From NCBI RefSeq assembly GCF_040276065.1, contig NZ_JBELOI010000009.1:62001-126000 (forward strand): a stretch of DNA of 64,000 nt, read 5' to 3'. Below the pieces are notes generated by a model. It was not told the origin of the DNA. It saw only the letters and a program-made list of their open reading frames with translations, and did no database searches. The translations under genes were made by a program, and so were the position numbers. Shown here piece by piece: positions 9,053-17,341 of the stretch; position 1 is the stretch's first letter; each line of letters opens with the position of its first letter. This DNA comes from Castellaniella sp040276065 (GTDB lineage Bacteria; Pseudomonadota; Gammaproteobacteria; Burkholderiales; Burkholderiaceae_B).

Positions 9053-9418
9053 ATGGACACTATCGACCCCCTGACCCTGATCGCCATCTTGCGGGAAATG
9101 TTGAATGTATTCCTTTGGCCTTTGCTGGGATTCGGCCTGCTGGCACCGCTGCTGTTCGCCGTCGCGGCATGGCGCGAGCGCGGCCTGCAGGCCCGGCGCA
9201 TGATCTGGTCCCAGGCACTGGGGCTGGTGGGGGGCGCAGCGGCCCTGGTCCTGATGGTGCAAGTTTCTTCTTCGGGATTCACGGACGCGGGCGGACCCAT
9301 CGACTGGCTGCTCATTCTGCTGATCTTTGCTCTCGGGATGCTATGGACGGTTTTCGCCGTCTACGGAATCATCACGATCGCCGAGGGCCGCCGACACCGC
9401 GCGCGATCCCTCGAATGA
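9053..9418 (+). CDS. Small membrane protein of unknown function (DUF5368-like)
   Basis: 121 residues with three predicted membrane segments (about 20-38, 53-70, 83-107) and a basic C-terminus. It starts 12 bases after the SQR-like gene behind a GAGAGGA ribosome site, so it is the last gene of that operon. It resembles proteins I associate with DUF5368, often found near sulfur-oxidation genes, but I cannot confirm the family. A role in docking the exported flavoprotein at the membrane is only a guess. Confidence 0.7.
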   Translation: MDTIDPLTLIAILREMLNVFLWPLLGFGLLAPLLFAVAAWRERGLQARRMIWSQALGLVGGAAALVLMVQVSSSGFTDAGGPIDWLLILLIFALGMLWTVFAVYGIITIAEGRRHRARSLE

Positions 9419-9568
9419 CGTGCTGCGAAGGCTGCCGCCTCGGGCGGACGGTCGAGAGGGACCGGGCACCAGCATGGCCAGCAGGGTCCAGATCGCCCAG
9501 GTGCCCGCCAGCCGCTGCACACCGACCCCTATCCAATACACCAGGCCAATCAGAACGTCGAGGCACAA
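9341..9568 (-). CDS. Possible small membrane protein, TTG start
   Basis: A 75-residue frame begins with TTG inside the end of the preceding minus-strand gene. Its first 35 residues form one or two hydrophobic segments (LIGLVYWIGVGVQRLAGTWA), while the C-terminal half looks random and overlaps the convergent gene at 9053-9418. The hydrophobic start and overlap style support a real gene, but the evidence is weak. Confidence 0.3.
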   Translation of the reverse strand: MCLDVLIGLVYWIGVGVQRLAGTWAIWTLLAMLVPGPSRPSARGGSLRSTSFEGSRAVSAALGDRDDSVDGENRP

Positions 9569-9714
9569 TGCCCGCCGGTCGGGGCCTGGCCCGAACCGGC
9601 CGCGATCAGCGGCGGCTCCGCGCGCACGTCCACGGCGCTGCTGTGCCCCCAGTCCCAGGCAAAGAAACTCGCCAGCAAGGCCCAGAACAGCACGGCCATC
9701 AAAGGGTTTTTCAT
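9550..9714 (-). CDS. Short exported or membrane-anchored protein after the YeeE/YedE gene
   Basis: A 54-residue protein beginning MKNPLMAVLFWALLASFFAW, a signal or anchor helix, followed by a small polar domain with one Cys near the end. The start lies 13 bases after the stop of the YeeE/YedE-like transporter and follows an AGGGG, so it belongs to the rhodanese-transporter operon. I do not recognise the family. Confidence 0.5.
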   Translation of the reverse strand: MKNPLMAVLFWALLASFFAWDWGHSSAVDVRAEPPLIAAGSGQAPTGGHCASTF

Positions 9715-9727
9715 GCTGGCCCCTTTT

Positions 9728-10813
9728 TTAGAACGCAAAGTGGCGGCGCACCCGCACGCCGAGCAAGGAACCCAGGAATGCCATGGGCACCCAGATCCAG
9801 CCGTGCAGGCTGCCGGTCGAAATGCCGCTGACCATGGCGCCGATGTTGCAGCCAAAGGCCAGTCGCGAGCTGTAACCCAGCAGGAATCCCGCCACGATGC
9901 CCACGATCCACTGGGTACCGCTCAGACGCTTGACCGAGGCCCCGCCCGAGGGCTTGCCCGCGGCAATCCACAAGGCACCGGCCAGGATCCCAAGATTGGT
10001 GATCGAGGTGACGTCCAGGAATACCGATTGGCTGAGCGTCGCGGTGTTGACGGCCTCGCTCCAGAAGGGGTTGACGGACGGATCGAATGCTCCGGCAGCC
10101 GTCGCGAGCTTGGCTGCCCACAGACCAAAGCCATAGACAATGCCCCAGGGCTGGCCCGCGATCACCAGATTCAGGGCAGCCAGCCCGGCCAGCAGGAGCG
10201 CGCCGATCAGCAGCTTGCGGTCGAACAGGCGGGTCGAGCGCCCGCTCCAGCGAACCACCGCCAGCCCGGTTGCCGCCAGTCCTGCCAGAGTGAGGATCAG
10301 GGCGACTGGGGCCCCGAAATGCGCAACCAGACCATAAGGCGGGAAGGCGCCCAGCGCCAACCAGCGGTCCAGGGTCGCCGAGCCGAGGAAGCTGCCGATC
10401 GCAAACAGCGGCAGGATCGCCATGTTCAGGGGAATGCCCAGCCCCGCCTTGTACAGCGTGCCCGAGCCGCAGCCGTCGGCCACCTGCATGCAGGCGCCGA
10501 AGACGAAGGCGCCCACCAGCAAACTGATGCTGGGCGGCCCCAGGGCCGCGCCCAAGTCGGTCGGATAGGCGGCCAGCAAAGGCATGGATACGGCGGCCGC
10601 CACCGCCAGCAACAACAATTGCGCCAGCGCGCCGCTGGGGTCGCGCTGCTCGATCAGCCGGCGCCAGCCGGTGGTGAAACCGAAGCGCGCACCCGCCAGG
10701 ACCGCGCCCATGCCGACACCGACGACAAACAGTAGGGCCTGGCGCACAGCCACGGACCAGGCCAGGAAGACCACAAAGGCGACCACCAGGATCGCGAGGG
10801 GACTGCGCTTCAC
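9728..10813 (-). CDS. YeeE/YedE-family transporter (probable thiosulfate/sulfur uptake)
   Basis: A 361-residue polytopic membrane protein. GTG at 10813 is taken as the start because AGGA precedes it by 8 bases; a TTG 15 bases further up is in frame. It has roughly ten hydrophobic segments and the family's Cys motifs (CMQVADGCGSGTLYKAG and FGCNIGAMVSGI), the thiol sites that pass thiosulfate in TsuA. It lies 30 bases after a periplasmic rhodanese gene, so the pair probably takes up or processes sulfane sulfur. The operon converges on the SQR-like operon. Confidence 0.85.
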   Translation of the reverse strand: MKRSPLAILVVAFVVFLAWSVAVRQALLFVVGVGMGAVLAGARFGFTTGWRRLIEQRDPSGALAQLLLLAVAAAVSMPLLAAYPTDLGAALGPPSISLLVGAFVFGACMQVADGCGSGTLYKAGLGIPLNMAILPLFAIGSFLGSATLDRWLALGAFPPYGLVAHFGAPVALILTLAGLAATGLAVVRWSGRSTRLFDRKLLIGALLLAGLAALNLVIAGQPWGIVYGFGLWAAKLATAAGAFDPSVNPFWSEAVNTATLSQSVFLDVTSITNLGILAGALWIAAGKPSGGASVKRLSGTQWIVGIVAGFLLGYSSRLAFGCNIGAMVSGISTGSLHGWIWVPMAFLGSLLGVRVRRHFAF

Positions 10814-10843
10814 GCGATTTCCTTGCAATGGGATTGACGCTGC

Positions 10844-11782
10844 TTAGCCCATCAGGCCCTTGAGCTTGTCGAGGATCTGGGATCCGCGGCCCGGCACATT
10901 GTCCATCGGCAGCGCGGTGTCATGCGACCACTCGGCGAGCGAGGCGGGATACAGTCGGACATTTTTTTGCCCCACCACCTCGGACAGCGCGAACCAGTCG
11001 GTGGCCGCCCAATGCCCGGTATTGCAGAAAGAGATGGTCTCGTCGGCGGGCTCCGGCAGGGACTGCGCGGCAATCTTGCGCGCCTCGTCAGCCGACACGA
11101 AGATCGAGGTGCCCGGCTTGAACCACTTGCCGTTCTCGAGGCTGACGGCGCCCTTGATGGTGCCCGGGACCTGTGCGGTCGGTGCCTTGACCTTGCCGAG
11201 GTAAAAGTCCAGCGGGCGGGCGTCGACCAATTGGGCGCGGGGATTGCCGACCTGGGCGGCCACTTGGTCCTTGGTCGCGATCAAGCTGTCGTCCACACGG
11301 GCCTCGAAGGCGCTGGCGGCAACCGCCGGGGCTGTCTGATCCTGGGGCAGGCCGGCATCGGCCCAGGCCTTCAGGCCGCCATTGAGTACCGACAGGTCCC
11401 GGAGGCCGAGGTATTTCAAAGTCCAGTACACGCGGGCCGAAGCGCCGAAATCGGTCGCGTCGGCACCCGAGGACACGACGACCGCATGGGTGCCCGCATC
11501 CACGCCAAGGCCGCGGACGATCTCGACCAGGCGTTCAACGGGCGGGAGCTCGCCCGGGTTGTCGGCCGGACCGCGCCATTTCCCATAGGGCGCGGACACT
11601 GCGCCCGGAATGTGCCCCGCCGCGTAGGCGTCGGCGGGCCGGATGTCGATCACGCGCACGGCCGACTCTTGGCGGATCGCATCCAGCTCGGACGGCGCCA
11701 GCAGGGGCTGCGCGGCCCACGCCGACGACGACACGCCCAACGCCACGACCGCGGCGCCCATAAGGGAAAACAGGGATTTCAT
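10844..11782 (-). CDS. Exported tandem-rhodanese sulfurtransferase
   Basis: A 312-residue protein with a signal peptide (MKSLFSLMGAAVVALGVSSSAWA) and two rhodanese domains. The first (VIDIRPADAYAAGHIPGAV) keeps the fold but not the active Cys. The second carries the catalytic loop (FCNTGHWAATDWF) with the Cys that accepts sulfane sulfur, as in thiosulfate or 3-mercaptopyruvate sulfurtransferases. Periplasmic location plus the adjacent YeeE/YedE transporter indicate handling of thiosulfate or persulfide outside the cytoplasm. Confidence 0.9.
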   Translation of the reverse strand: MKSLFSLMGAAVVALGVSSSAWAAQPLLAPSELDAIRQESAVRVIDIRPADAYAAGHIPGAVSAPYGKWRGPADNPGELPPVERLVEIVRGLGVDAGTHAVVVSSGADATDFGASARVYWTLKYLGLRDLSVLNGGLKAWADAGLPQDQTAPAVAASAFEARVDDSLIATKDQVAAQVGNPRAQLVDARPLDFYLGKVKAPTAQVPGTIKGAVSLENGKWFKPGTSIFVSADEARKIAAQSLPEPADETISFCNTGHWAATDWFALSEVVGQKNVRLYPASLAEWSHDTALPMDNVPGRGSQILDKLKGLMG

Positions 11783-11916
11783 GATGATGACCTGTGACTA
11801 TAAAGACAGAAGACTTTATTCTCGCAGACTTCACGGCCCGCGGGCCCGACCCCATAGACCGTTTGCTTATTTGCTTCCAATTCCCGGTTTTCGACAGCGC
11901 GCCGCCGAGGCGGTAT

Positions 11917-12714
11917 TCAGGCCGCCGCGCCGGACGGCAGGTTCTCGCGCACCAGACGGCCCGCGATGGACTCGACCATGGGAATGTCAGGCAGGATGTC
12001 GCCGGGGCCGAACCAGCGGGCATCGGCAATCTCGTCTTCCTGGATGCGCAGCTCGCCGCCCGCATATTCCGCGGTGTAGGCAATCATGAGCGAATGCGGG
12101 AAAGGCCAGGACTGGCTGCCGAAATAACGCAGGTTCCCCACCCGCAGGCCGACCTCCTCGAGCACCTCGCGGTGGATGGCCTCCTCGATGTTTTCCCCCG
12201 CCTCGACAAAGCCAGCCAAGGCCGTGTAGCGGGCGGTCGCATAGGTCGCATGGCGCGCCAGCAGGATCTGCGGCCCCCGGCGAATGAGGACCATCATCGC
12301 CGGCGATATGCGCGGGTACGCGGAAAAGCCGCAGGCGGGGCAATGGAAACAGAGCTCTTTCGAGGATTTGGTCATGGCGGTCGCGCACACGCCGCAGTAG
12401 CGGTTCGTACGGACCCATTCGGAAACCTGAAAGGCGCGGCTGGCGAGTGAGCCATACCCGTCCAACTCGGCCAGGACAGAGCGCAACGCGCGAAACGCAA
12501 AGCCCTCGGGCGCCTCGGCCCCAGGCGTCACGTGCGCGCAATGGTGCTCGCAGCCCGGCGACAGCCAGACCGGCTGCAACGCAGCGGGCGCCAGGCCCAG
12601 GCGCGCGCATACGGCATCGTCGGGAAAGTCCATGCCCGTCTCGCGCAACAACAGGTGGTTGCCCCGAAATATGAAATTCACCTTGCCTCCCAATCCGTCG
12701 CTGCGAAGCATCAT
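11917..12714 (-). CDS. nudC: NAD(H) diphosphatase / NAD-cap hydrolase NudC
   Basis: Hydrolyses NADH to NMNH and AMP and can remove NAD caps from RNA. The frame stays open far upstream, but ATGATG at 12709-12714 gives 265 residues, close to E. coli NudC (257), and the sequence N-terminal to it is not NudC-like. A four-Cys zinc ribbon (CGVC ... CPAC) is followed by the Nudix box (GFVEAGENIEEAIHREVLEE) and the NudC-specific SQSWPFPHSLM. It lies 49 bases after a PfkB kinase gene on the same strand. The intergenic region 11783-11916 holds nothing else recognisable. Confidence 0.93.
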   Translation of the reverse strand: MMLRSDGLGGKVNFIFRGNHLLLRETGMDFPDDAVCARLGLAPAALQPVWLSPGCEHHCAHVTPGAEAPEGFAFRALRSVLAELDGYGSLASRAFQVSEWVRTNRYCGVCATAMTKSSKELCFHCPACGFSAYPRISPAMMVLIRRGPQILLARHATYATARYTALAGFVEAGENIEEAIHREVLEEVGLRVGNLRYFGSQSWPFPHSLMIAYTAEYAGGELRIQEDEIADARWFGPGDILPDIPMVESIAGRLVRENLPSGAAA

Positions 12715-12763
12715 ACACCGCACCCCCGCCACCCCGGGCGCGATGCCCCAACCAGGGCGCCGC

Positions 12764-13672
12764 CTACCGGCGCAAAGCGCCGGCCAGATTCGCCGGCAGG
12801 GTCCCGATGACCTCGGCGGCACTCGCCGCCGCCTCCGACAGGGCGCGGGACGGGCTCGCGCCGCGCGCCCATTCATGCGCAAAGGCTGAGGCATACGCAT
12901 CGCCCGCGCCCACCGTGGACACGACATCGACCCGGTGCGGAGCGCCGAAATGCGCTGCCTGGCCGTCATAGAAGACCGCGCCGCTCGCCCCCAGGGTGAC
13001 CAGCGCACCCTGCCCCTCGCGCACGACGACGCGGCGCGCCAGGGCCTCGGCGCGCTCGGGCGCGATCCCGCGACCGTCGACATCCTCGGGCGGGTCCTCG
13101 CCGCACAACCGAGCGGCCTCGTGGGCATTCATGCACAGCAGATCAGCCGCGCAGCGCAAGGCGGCCAACCCGTCGGGCCGCGACAACTGACGGGCGCCGG
13201 GCGTCACCGCCAGGCGAAAACCGCGCCTGGGCAGGCGCGCGAGCGCCGCCTGCAGGCACTCCTGCGATTTCAGCGACAGCCCCGTGACGTAGACGAGTTC
13301 GCAATCGCCCAAGCCCGGGAAGCCGCCCTCGCCCACCCGGGCACTCGCGCCGCGCTGGGCATAGGCCCTCGCGGCGCCCTGCTCATCGACGATCACCACC
13401 GCCTTGCCCGTCGGTTCGTCCAGCGCATCGAAGGCCGCCCGCAGGCCCTGGCGCGCTAGCAGATCGGCGATCAGGCTGCCCTCCAGGTCGCGGCCCACCG
13501 CGGCGTGCACAGCCACCCGCGCGCCGCGCGCGGCGAAATTCAGGCCCGCGTTCACCGCGCCGCCACCCGCGTACAGGCCGATGTGCTCGACATCCTGCTT
13601 GGCGCCCCGCATGGGCAGGGCCCGCGCCACCACGATGTCCACCACCGCCGCACCGATCGTCAAAACCTTCAT
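12764..13672 (-). CDS. PfkB-family carbohydrate/nucleoside kinase
   Basis: A 302-residue ribokinase-like sugar kinase. The N-terminus shows the GGGAVNAGLNFAARGA substrate motif and the C-terminal signature is STVGAGDAYASAFAHEWA, where the Asp is the catalytic base and GAGD forms the anion hole. Substrate cannot be read from sequence; ribose, fructose or a nucleoside are all possible. It appears to form a two-gene operon with nudC. Confidence 0.88.
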   Translation of the reverse strand: MKVLTIGAAVVDIVVARALPMRGAKQDVEHIGLYAGGGAVNAGLNFAARGARVAVHAAVGRDLEGSLIADLLARQGLRAAFDALDEPTGKAVVIVDEQGAARAYAQRGASARVGEGGFPGLGDCELVYVTGLSLKSQECLQAALARLPRRGFRLAVTPGARQLSRPDGLAALRCAADLLCMNAHEAARLCGEDPPEDVDGRGIAPERAEALARRVVVREGQGALVTLGASGAVFYDGQAAHFGAPHRVDVVSTVGAGDAYASAFAHEWARGASPSRALSEAAASAAEVIGTLPANLAGALRR

Positions 13673-13733
13673 CCACGCCTCCGATTCGCCACGGCATCCC
13701 GCATTTCAATCACGAAAGCCTCCTGAGAGCACA

Positions 13734-13752
13734 TAAATTCCCTTAGAATTTA
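13734..13752. promoter_or_regulatory. Perfect 7-bp inverted repeat in the pfkB/carbonic anhydrase gap
   Basis: TAAATTC (13734-13740) and GAATTTA (13746-13752) form a perfect inverted repeat with a 5-base spacer, in an AT-rich patch between the divergent PfkB kinase and carbonic anhydrase genes. This looks like a regulator binding site. The regulator is unknown. Confidence 0.4.
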
Positions 13753-13811
13753 GCGCATCCATCGGTTCACGATCTGTCACCCCTCCTTCCAATTCGAAAA
13801 AAGGACTCCGC

Positions 13812-14549
13812 ATGAGACTCTCGACGTTGCTTGCCGCCGGACTGGTTCTGTGCGTGAACGCCACCTGGGCGGCAGGGCCCGCCCAATGGGGATACGGCGG
13901 CGCACAGGGGCCCGCGCACTGGGGCGGCCTGAGCCCCGACTTCACAGTCTGCGAACAGGGCCGCAACCAATCCCCGATCGATATCCGCTCCGCGGTCACT
14001 GCCAAGCTGCCGCCCCTGCGCACCCATTACACATCGGGCCCTGCGACGATCGTCAACAATGGCCACACCATTCAGGTCAATTTCGCGCCGGGCGGCATCC
14101 TGGGCCTGGACGGCGAGGACTTCGAACTCAAGCAGGTACATTTCCACGCCCCGAGCGAAAACACGATTGACGGCCGGTCGTTTCCCTTTGAAGCCCACTT
14201 CGTACACGCGGATGCCAAAGGCGCCCTGGCCGTGATCGGGGTCATGTACGAGACTGGCGCGGCCAACGAGGCGCTCGCCCCGATCTGGGCGGAACTGCCC
14301 GGGCAGGCTGGCCCGGTGCGGGCCTTGTCGCAGGCGGTGGACGCCGCGCGCCTGCTGCCCGCCACGATGGGCTACTACCGCTACAGCGGCTCGCTCACCA
14401 CGCCGCCCTGCTCAGAAGGCGTGCGCTGGCTCGTGCTCAAGACTCCGCTGACGGTGTCGGCCGAGCAGGTCGCGGCATTCGAGCGCATCATGGGGGGGCC
14501 GACCAATCGTCCGGTGCAACCCCTCAACGGGCGCCTGATCGCCGAGTAA
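13812..14549 (+). CDS. Periplasmic alpha-class carbonic anhydrase
   Basis: Interconverts CO2 and bicarbonate in the periplasm. The 245-residue protein has a signal peptide (cleavage near residue 20-21, TWA|AGP), the alpha-class start NQSPIDI, zinc ligands His110 and His112 (HFHAPSEN) and His129 (FEAHFVH), and the C-terminal YRYSGSLTTPPCSEGVRW with the Thr-Thr-Pro substrate pocket. The Cys of VCEQ and of PPCSEG would make the usual disulfide. AAGGA lies 8 bases before the ATG. Confidence 0.95.
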   Translation: MRLSTLLAAGLVLCVNATWAAGPAQWGYGGAQGPAHWGGLSPDFTVCEQGRNQSPIDIRSAVTAKLPPLRTHYTSGPATIVNNGHTIQVNFAPGGILGLDGEDFELKQVHFHAPSENTIDGRSFPFEAHFVHADAKGALAVIGVMYETGAANEALAPIWAELPGQAGPVRALSQAVDAARLLPATMGYYRYSGSLTTPPCSEGVRWLVLKTPLTVSAEQVAAFERIMGGPTNRPVQPLNGRLIAE

Positions 14550-14562
14550 CGCCCACCCAGGC

Positions 14563-16548
14563 ATGGCATCCGACCAGCCCCCGGGCCGCGGCCGCCCGAG
14601 GGGCTCCCCCTGGCGACCCGCCCACGCCGTTCTGGCATGTGCGGTGCTGTTCTGGCTGGTCGCGCTGCTGCCGGCCCACGCCTGGGCGGACACGGACGGA
14701 ACCTGCCGCCACCAGATCCGCGACCTGGTTTTCGTCGCCCACATGGACGATGATTTACTGTTCATGAATCCGGATCTCGCGGATACCCTGCGCGGCGGCG
14801 GATGTTTGCAGCTCGTCTACCTCACCGCCAGCGATCGTGGCGAGGGGGCCCCCTACATGCTGGGTCGTGAACGCGGCATCCAGGCGGCCTATGCCCAGGC
14901 CGCCGGCGTGCGCGACGAGTGGATCGAGGACACGCTCCGGCTCGAGGGTCGCCGCCTCGCCCGCTACACCCTGGCTGACGACCCGCGCATCCGCCTGGTC
15001 CAGATGCGCATCCAGGATCCCTGGCTGGGCAAGGGGGGCTGGGGCAGCCTCACTCCCCTAAGCCGAGCAGAGTCCGACCCGCGCGCGGAGGCCGAATCGA
15101 TCGGCCCATGGGTCGAGCGCTACGTCCGCGCCGGTCTGGTGACGACCCTGGCGGCGCTGATCCGCGACTATGCGCCCACCACGATCCGGACCATGGACGC
15201 CACCATCGCCACCCCTTATACCGAACTGTGTTGGCGTTGCGCTGGAAATGATCACCCCGACCACATCGCTGGCGCGCGATTGGTGCGCGAGGCCATGGCC
15301 CAGACTCCCGGCACTTACGCCGAGGTCGGCTACCTGAACTATCCCACCCAGGAACGCCCCGGCAATCTGGATCCGGTGCAGACGGCGGCCAAGACTGCGG
15401 TGTTCCTCACCTACATGCGCCACGACTACCGCTACTGCCGCGCGCCGGCGCGCTGCGACCGACCGGCCGGCCCCGAGGCCGCCTGGGTGTCAAGGATCTA
15501 CTATGTATCTAATCGGAATACGCCGGCAACCCTGCTCGCCAGACCGGGGGGCCCGGTCCTGCTGACAGTGGACGAGCACGCCAACGTCGTGAGCCTGCGG
15601 GCTGATGGCATGGCGCAGGCCATCAGCCCGCAGGCACGTAGCGCCGATCCGGCGGCGGTCTTCCAGCCATCGGCCCGCGGGGCGGGAATCCTGGTCCGCA
15701 GCCCCGACGGCCGGGTCCTGACCACGCGGATCGGCGCAGTGGGCGGGCCGGCGCCCTGGCAGCCCATCGACGGGGCGCGCCTGACACGCCCGCCAACCCT
15801 CACGGCCGGCGCCTCGCCGTGGGCACTGGGCATGGGTTACGACGGACGCTTGCAACTGTCTCGATGGGATACCGAGCGCCTGCGATGGGCGGCCTGGCGT
15901 GATATGCCGCCCCTGCCCAAGGCACGCGCCGAGGCGGCGATCGCCGAGCGCGCCGGACGCGGCGTTCTGATCCTCGCGACGGACGAGGCTGGCAGACTCT
16001 GGTGCGCGAGTGTCGGCGAGGCCTTCCCGGACGATGACCCGGTGCGCTGGCGCCATGTTCCAGGCATTCTCAGCAGCGGCGGCCTGGCGCTGCTGCAAAA
16101 TGCCGCGGGCCGCATGGAGGCCTATCTGCGCGCCCAGCACAACGGCCACATGCTACGCATGACTCAGCGCCGCGGGCGGGCCGGCTGCACGGGCTGGGGC
16201 ACGCCCGAGGACCTGGGGCTGACCTACCAGGGCCGCCCGGCGATTCTCCTTGGGCCGGCCGGACGCATGATCGTAGCGGCCCGCGAACGCGACGCGGGCC
16301 CCCTGTGGCTGATCCAGGACGGCCGCGCGCGCAGGCTGCCTGGCGCGCCCGTCTCGGATCCCACGCTCGCCCTGATCGACGGCGATCTGCACATCACCAC
16401 GCGCCAGGCGGGGCCCGCCCAGGACTACCTGGTGCTCAGCCGCCACCTGGGTGTCTGGCGCGGCGACATCATCCGCGCGCCCCGCCCGCCGGCTCTGCCA
16501 CCTCTTCGCCCGCCGCCGACGCTCAAGACGTCGATGCCCACGGGCTGA
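14563..16548 (+). CDS. PIG-L/LmbE-family deacetylase with C-terminal beta-propeller-like region
   Basis: A 661-residue exported or anchored protein: an N-terminal hydrophobic segment (about 25-45), then a PIG-L domain with the zinc-binding AHMDDD and a distal HPDHI motif (residue about 230), which usually deacetylates N-acetylglucosamine-type sugars. From about residue 330 to 640 there are repeated short beta segments with Trp and Gly (SPDGRVLTTRIG, GYDGRLQLSRWD, AGRLWCASVG), suggesting a lectin-like beta-propeller for glycan binding. It starts 13 bases after the carbonic anhydrase gene and may share its transcript. The target glycan is unknown. Confidence 0.82.
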   Translation: MASDQPPGRGRPRGSPWRPAHAVLACAVLFWLVALLPAHAWADTDGTCRHQIRDLVFVAHMDDDLLFMNPDLADTLRGGGCLQLVYLTASDRGEGAPYMLGRERGIQAAYAQAAGVRDEWIEDTLRLEGRRLARYTLADDPRIRLVQMRIQDPWLGKGGWGSLTPLSRAESDPRAEAESIGPWVERYVRAGLVTTLAALIRDYAPTTIRTMDATIATPYTELCWRCAGNDHPDHIAGARLVREAMAQTPGTYAEVGYLNYPTQERPGNLDPVQTAAKTAVFLTYMRHDYRYCRAPARCDRPAGPEAAWVSRIYYVSNRNTPATLLARPGGPVLLTVDEHANVVSLRADGMAQAISPQARSADPAAVFQPSARGAGILVRSPDGRVLTTRIGAVGGPAPWQPIDGARLTRPPTLTAGASPWALGMGYDGRLQLSRWDTERLRWAAWRDMPPLPKARAEAAIAERAGRGVLILATDEAGRLWCASVGEAFPDDDPVRWRHVPGILSSGGLALLQNAAGRMEAYLRAQHNGHMLRMTQRRGRAGCTGWGTPEDLGLTYQGRPAILLGPAGRMIVAARERDAGPLWLIQDGRARRLPGAPVSDPTLALIDGDLHITTRQAGPAQDYLVLSRHLGVWRGDIIRAPRPPALPPLRPPPTLKTSMPTG

Positions 16549-16622
16549 ACGCCGCGGCGCCGGGCACGCCGACCGCCACCAAATCGGGCACAATGCTCGT
16601 GTTCCAAACGTCCGAGGACATC

Positions 16623-17327
16623 ATGGCCGATCTGTCAGCTTTTCCGATCACCCGCAAGTGGCCGGCGCAACATCCCGACCGCATCCAACTGTATTCCCTG
16701 CCCACGCCCAACGGCGTCAAGGTCTCGATCATGCTGGAGGAGACCCGCCTGCCGTACGAGGCGCACCTGGTCAATTTTTCGACCCAGGACCAGCACTCGC
16801 CCGAATTCCTGTCGCTCAACCCCAACAACAAGATCCCGGCCATCCTCGACCCGAGCGGCCCCGGGGGCCGGCCCCTGCCGCTCTTCGAGACCGGGGCCAT
16901 CCTGCTGTACCTGGCCGGCAAGTCCGGGCGCTTCCTGCCGGACGACACGGCCGAACGCTACGAGGCCCTCCAGTGGCTGATGTTCCAGATCGGCGGCATC
17001 GGGCCGATGTTCGGCCAACTGGGCTTTTTCAACAAGTTCGGCGGCAAGGACTACGAGGACAAGCGCCCGCTGCGGCGCTACGTGGAGGAATCCCGCCGTC
17101 TGCTCAGGGTGCTCGAGGGCCGTCTCGAGGGCCGCGACTGGATGATGGGGGACGATTACGGCATCGTGGACATGGCGATCTTTCCCTGGGTGCGCAACCT
17201 CATCGGCTTCTACGAGGCCCGCGATCTGGTGGGATTCCAGGACTTTCCCCAGGTGGCGCGCGTCCTCGACGCCTTCCTCGCGCGGCCGGCTGTCCAGCGC
17301 GGCCTGGAGATCCCGCAGCGCGCCTGA
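16623..17327 (+). CDS. Glutathione S-transferase, nu-class (YghU/YfcG-like)
   Basis: A 234-residue protein with an N-terminal thioredoxin-like domain (IQLYSLPTPNGVKVSIMLEE, NPNNKIPAILDP, FETGAILLYLA) and an all-helical C-terminal domain (WLMFQIGGIGPMFGQLGFF). The TPNG motif and the GPMFGQ segment are typical of YghU/YfcG-type enzymes with disulfide reductase or peroxidase activity. The ATG at 16623 is chosen because the family alignment begins there; the upstream open frame is out of character. It converges on trmD. Confidence 0.92.
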   Translation: MADLSAFPITRKWPAQHPDRIQLYSLPTPNGVKVSIMLEETRLPYEAHLVNFSTQDQHSPEFLSLNPNNKIPAILDPSGPGGRPLPLFETGAILLYLAGKSGRFLPDDTAERYEALQWLMFQIGGIGPMFGQLGFFNKFGGKDYEDKRPLRRYVEESRRLLRVLEGRLEGRDWMMGDDYGIVDMAIFPWVRNLIGFYEARDLVGFQDFPQVARVLDAFLARPAVQRGLEIPQRA

Positions 17328-17341
17328 GCAGCGCGCGCGGC

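Noticed and set aside
8320..9831. 503-codon plus-strand open frame
   Set aside because: Shifted frame across the SQR-like gene and the next gene; no start signal and random composition.
10814..10828. TTG start five codons upstream for the YeeE/YedE transporter
   Set aside because: AGGA is placed correctly for the GTG at 10813, not for the TTG.
12715..13128. N-terminal extension of NudC
   Set aside because: It overlaps the PfkB kinase gene out of frame; NudC homology starts at 12714.
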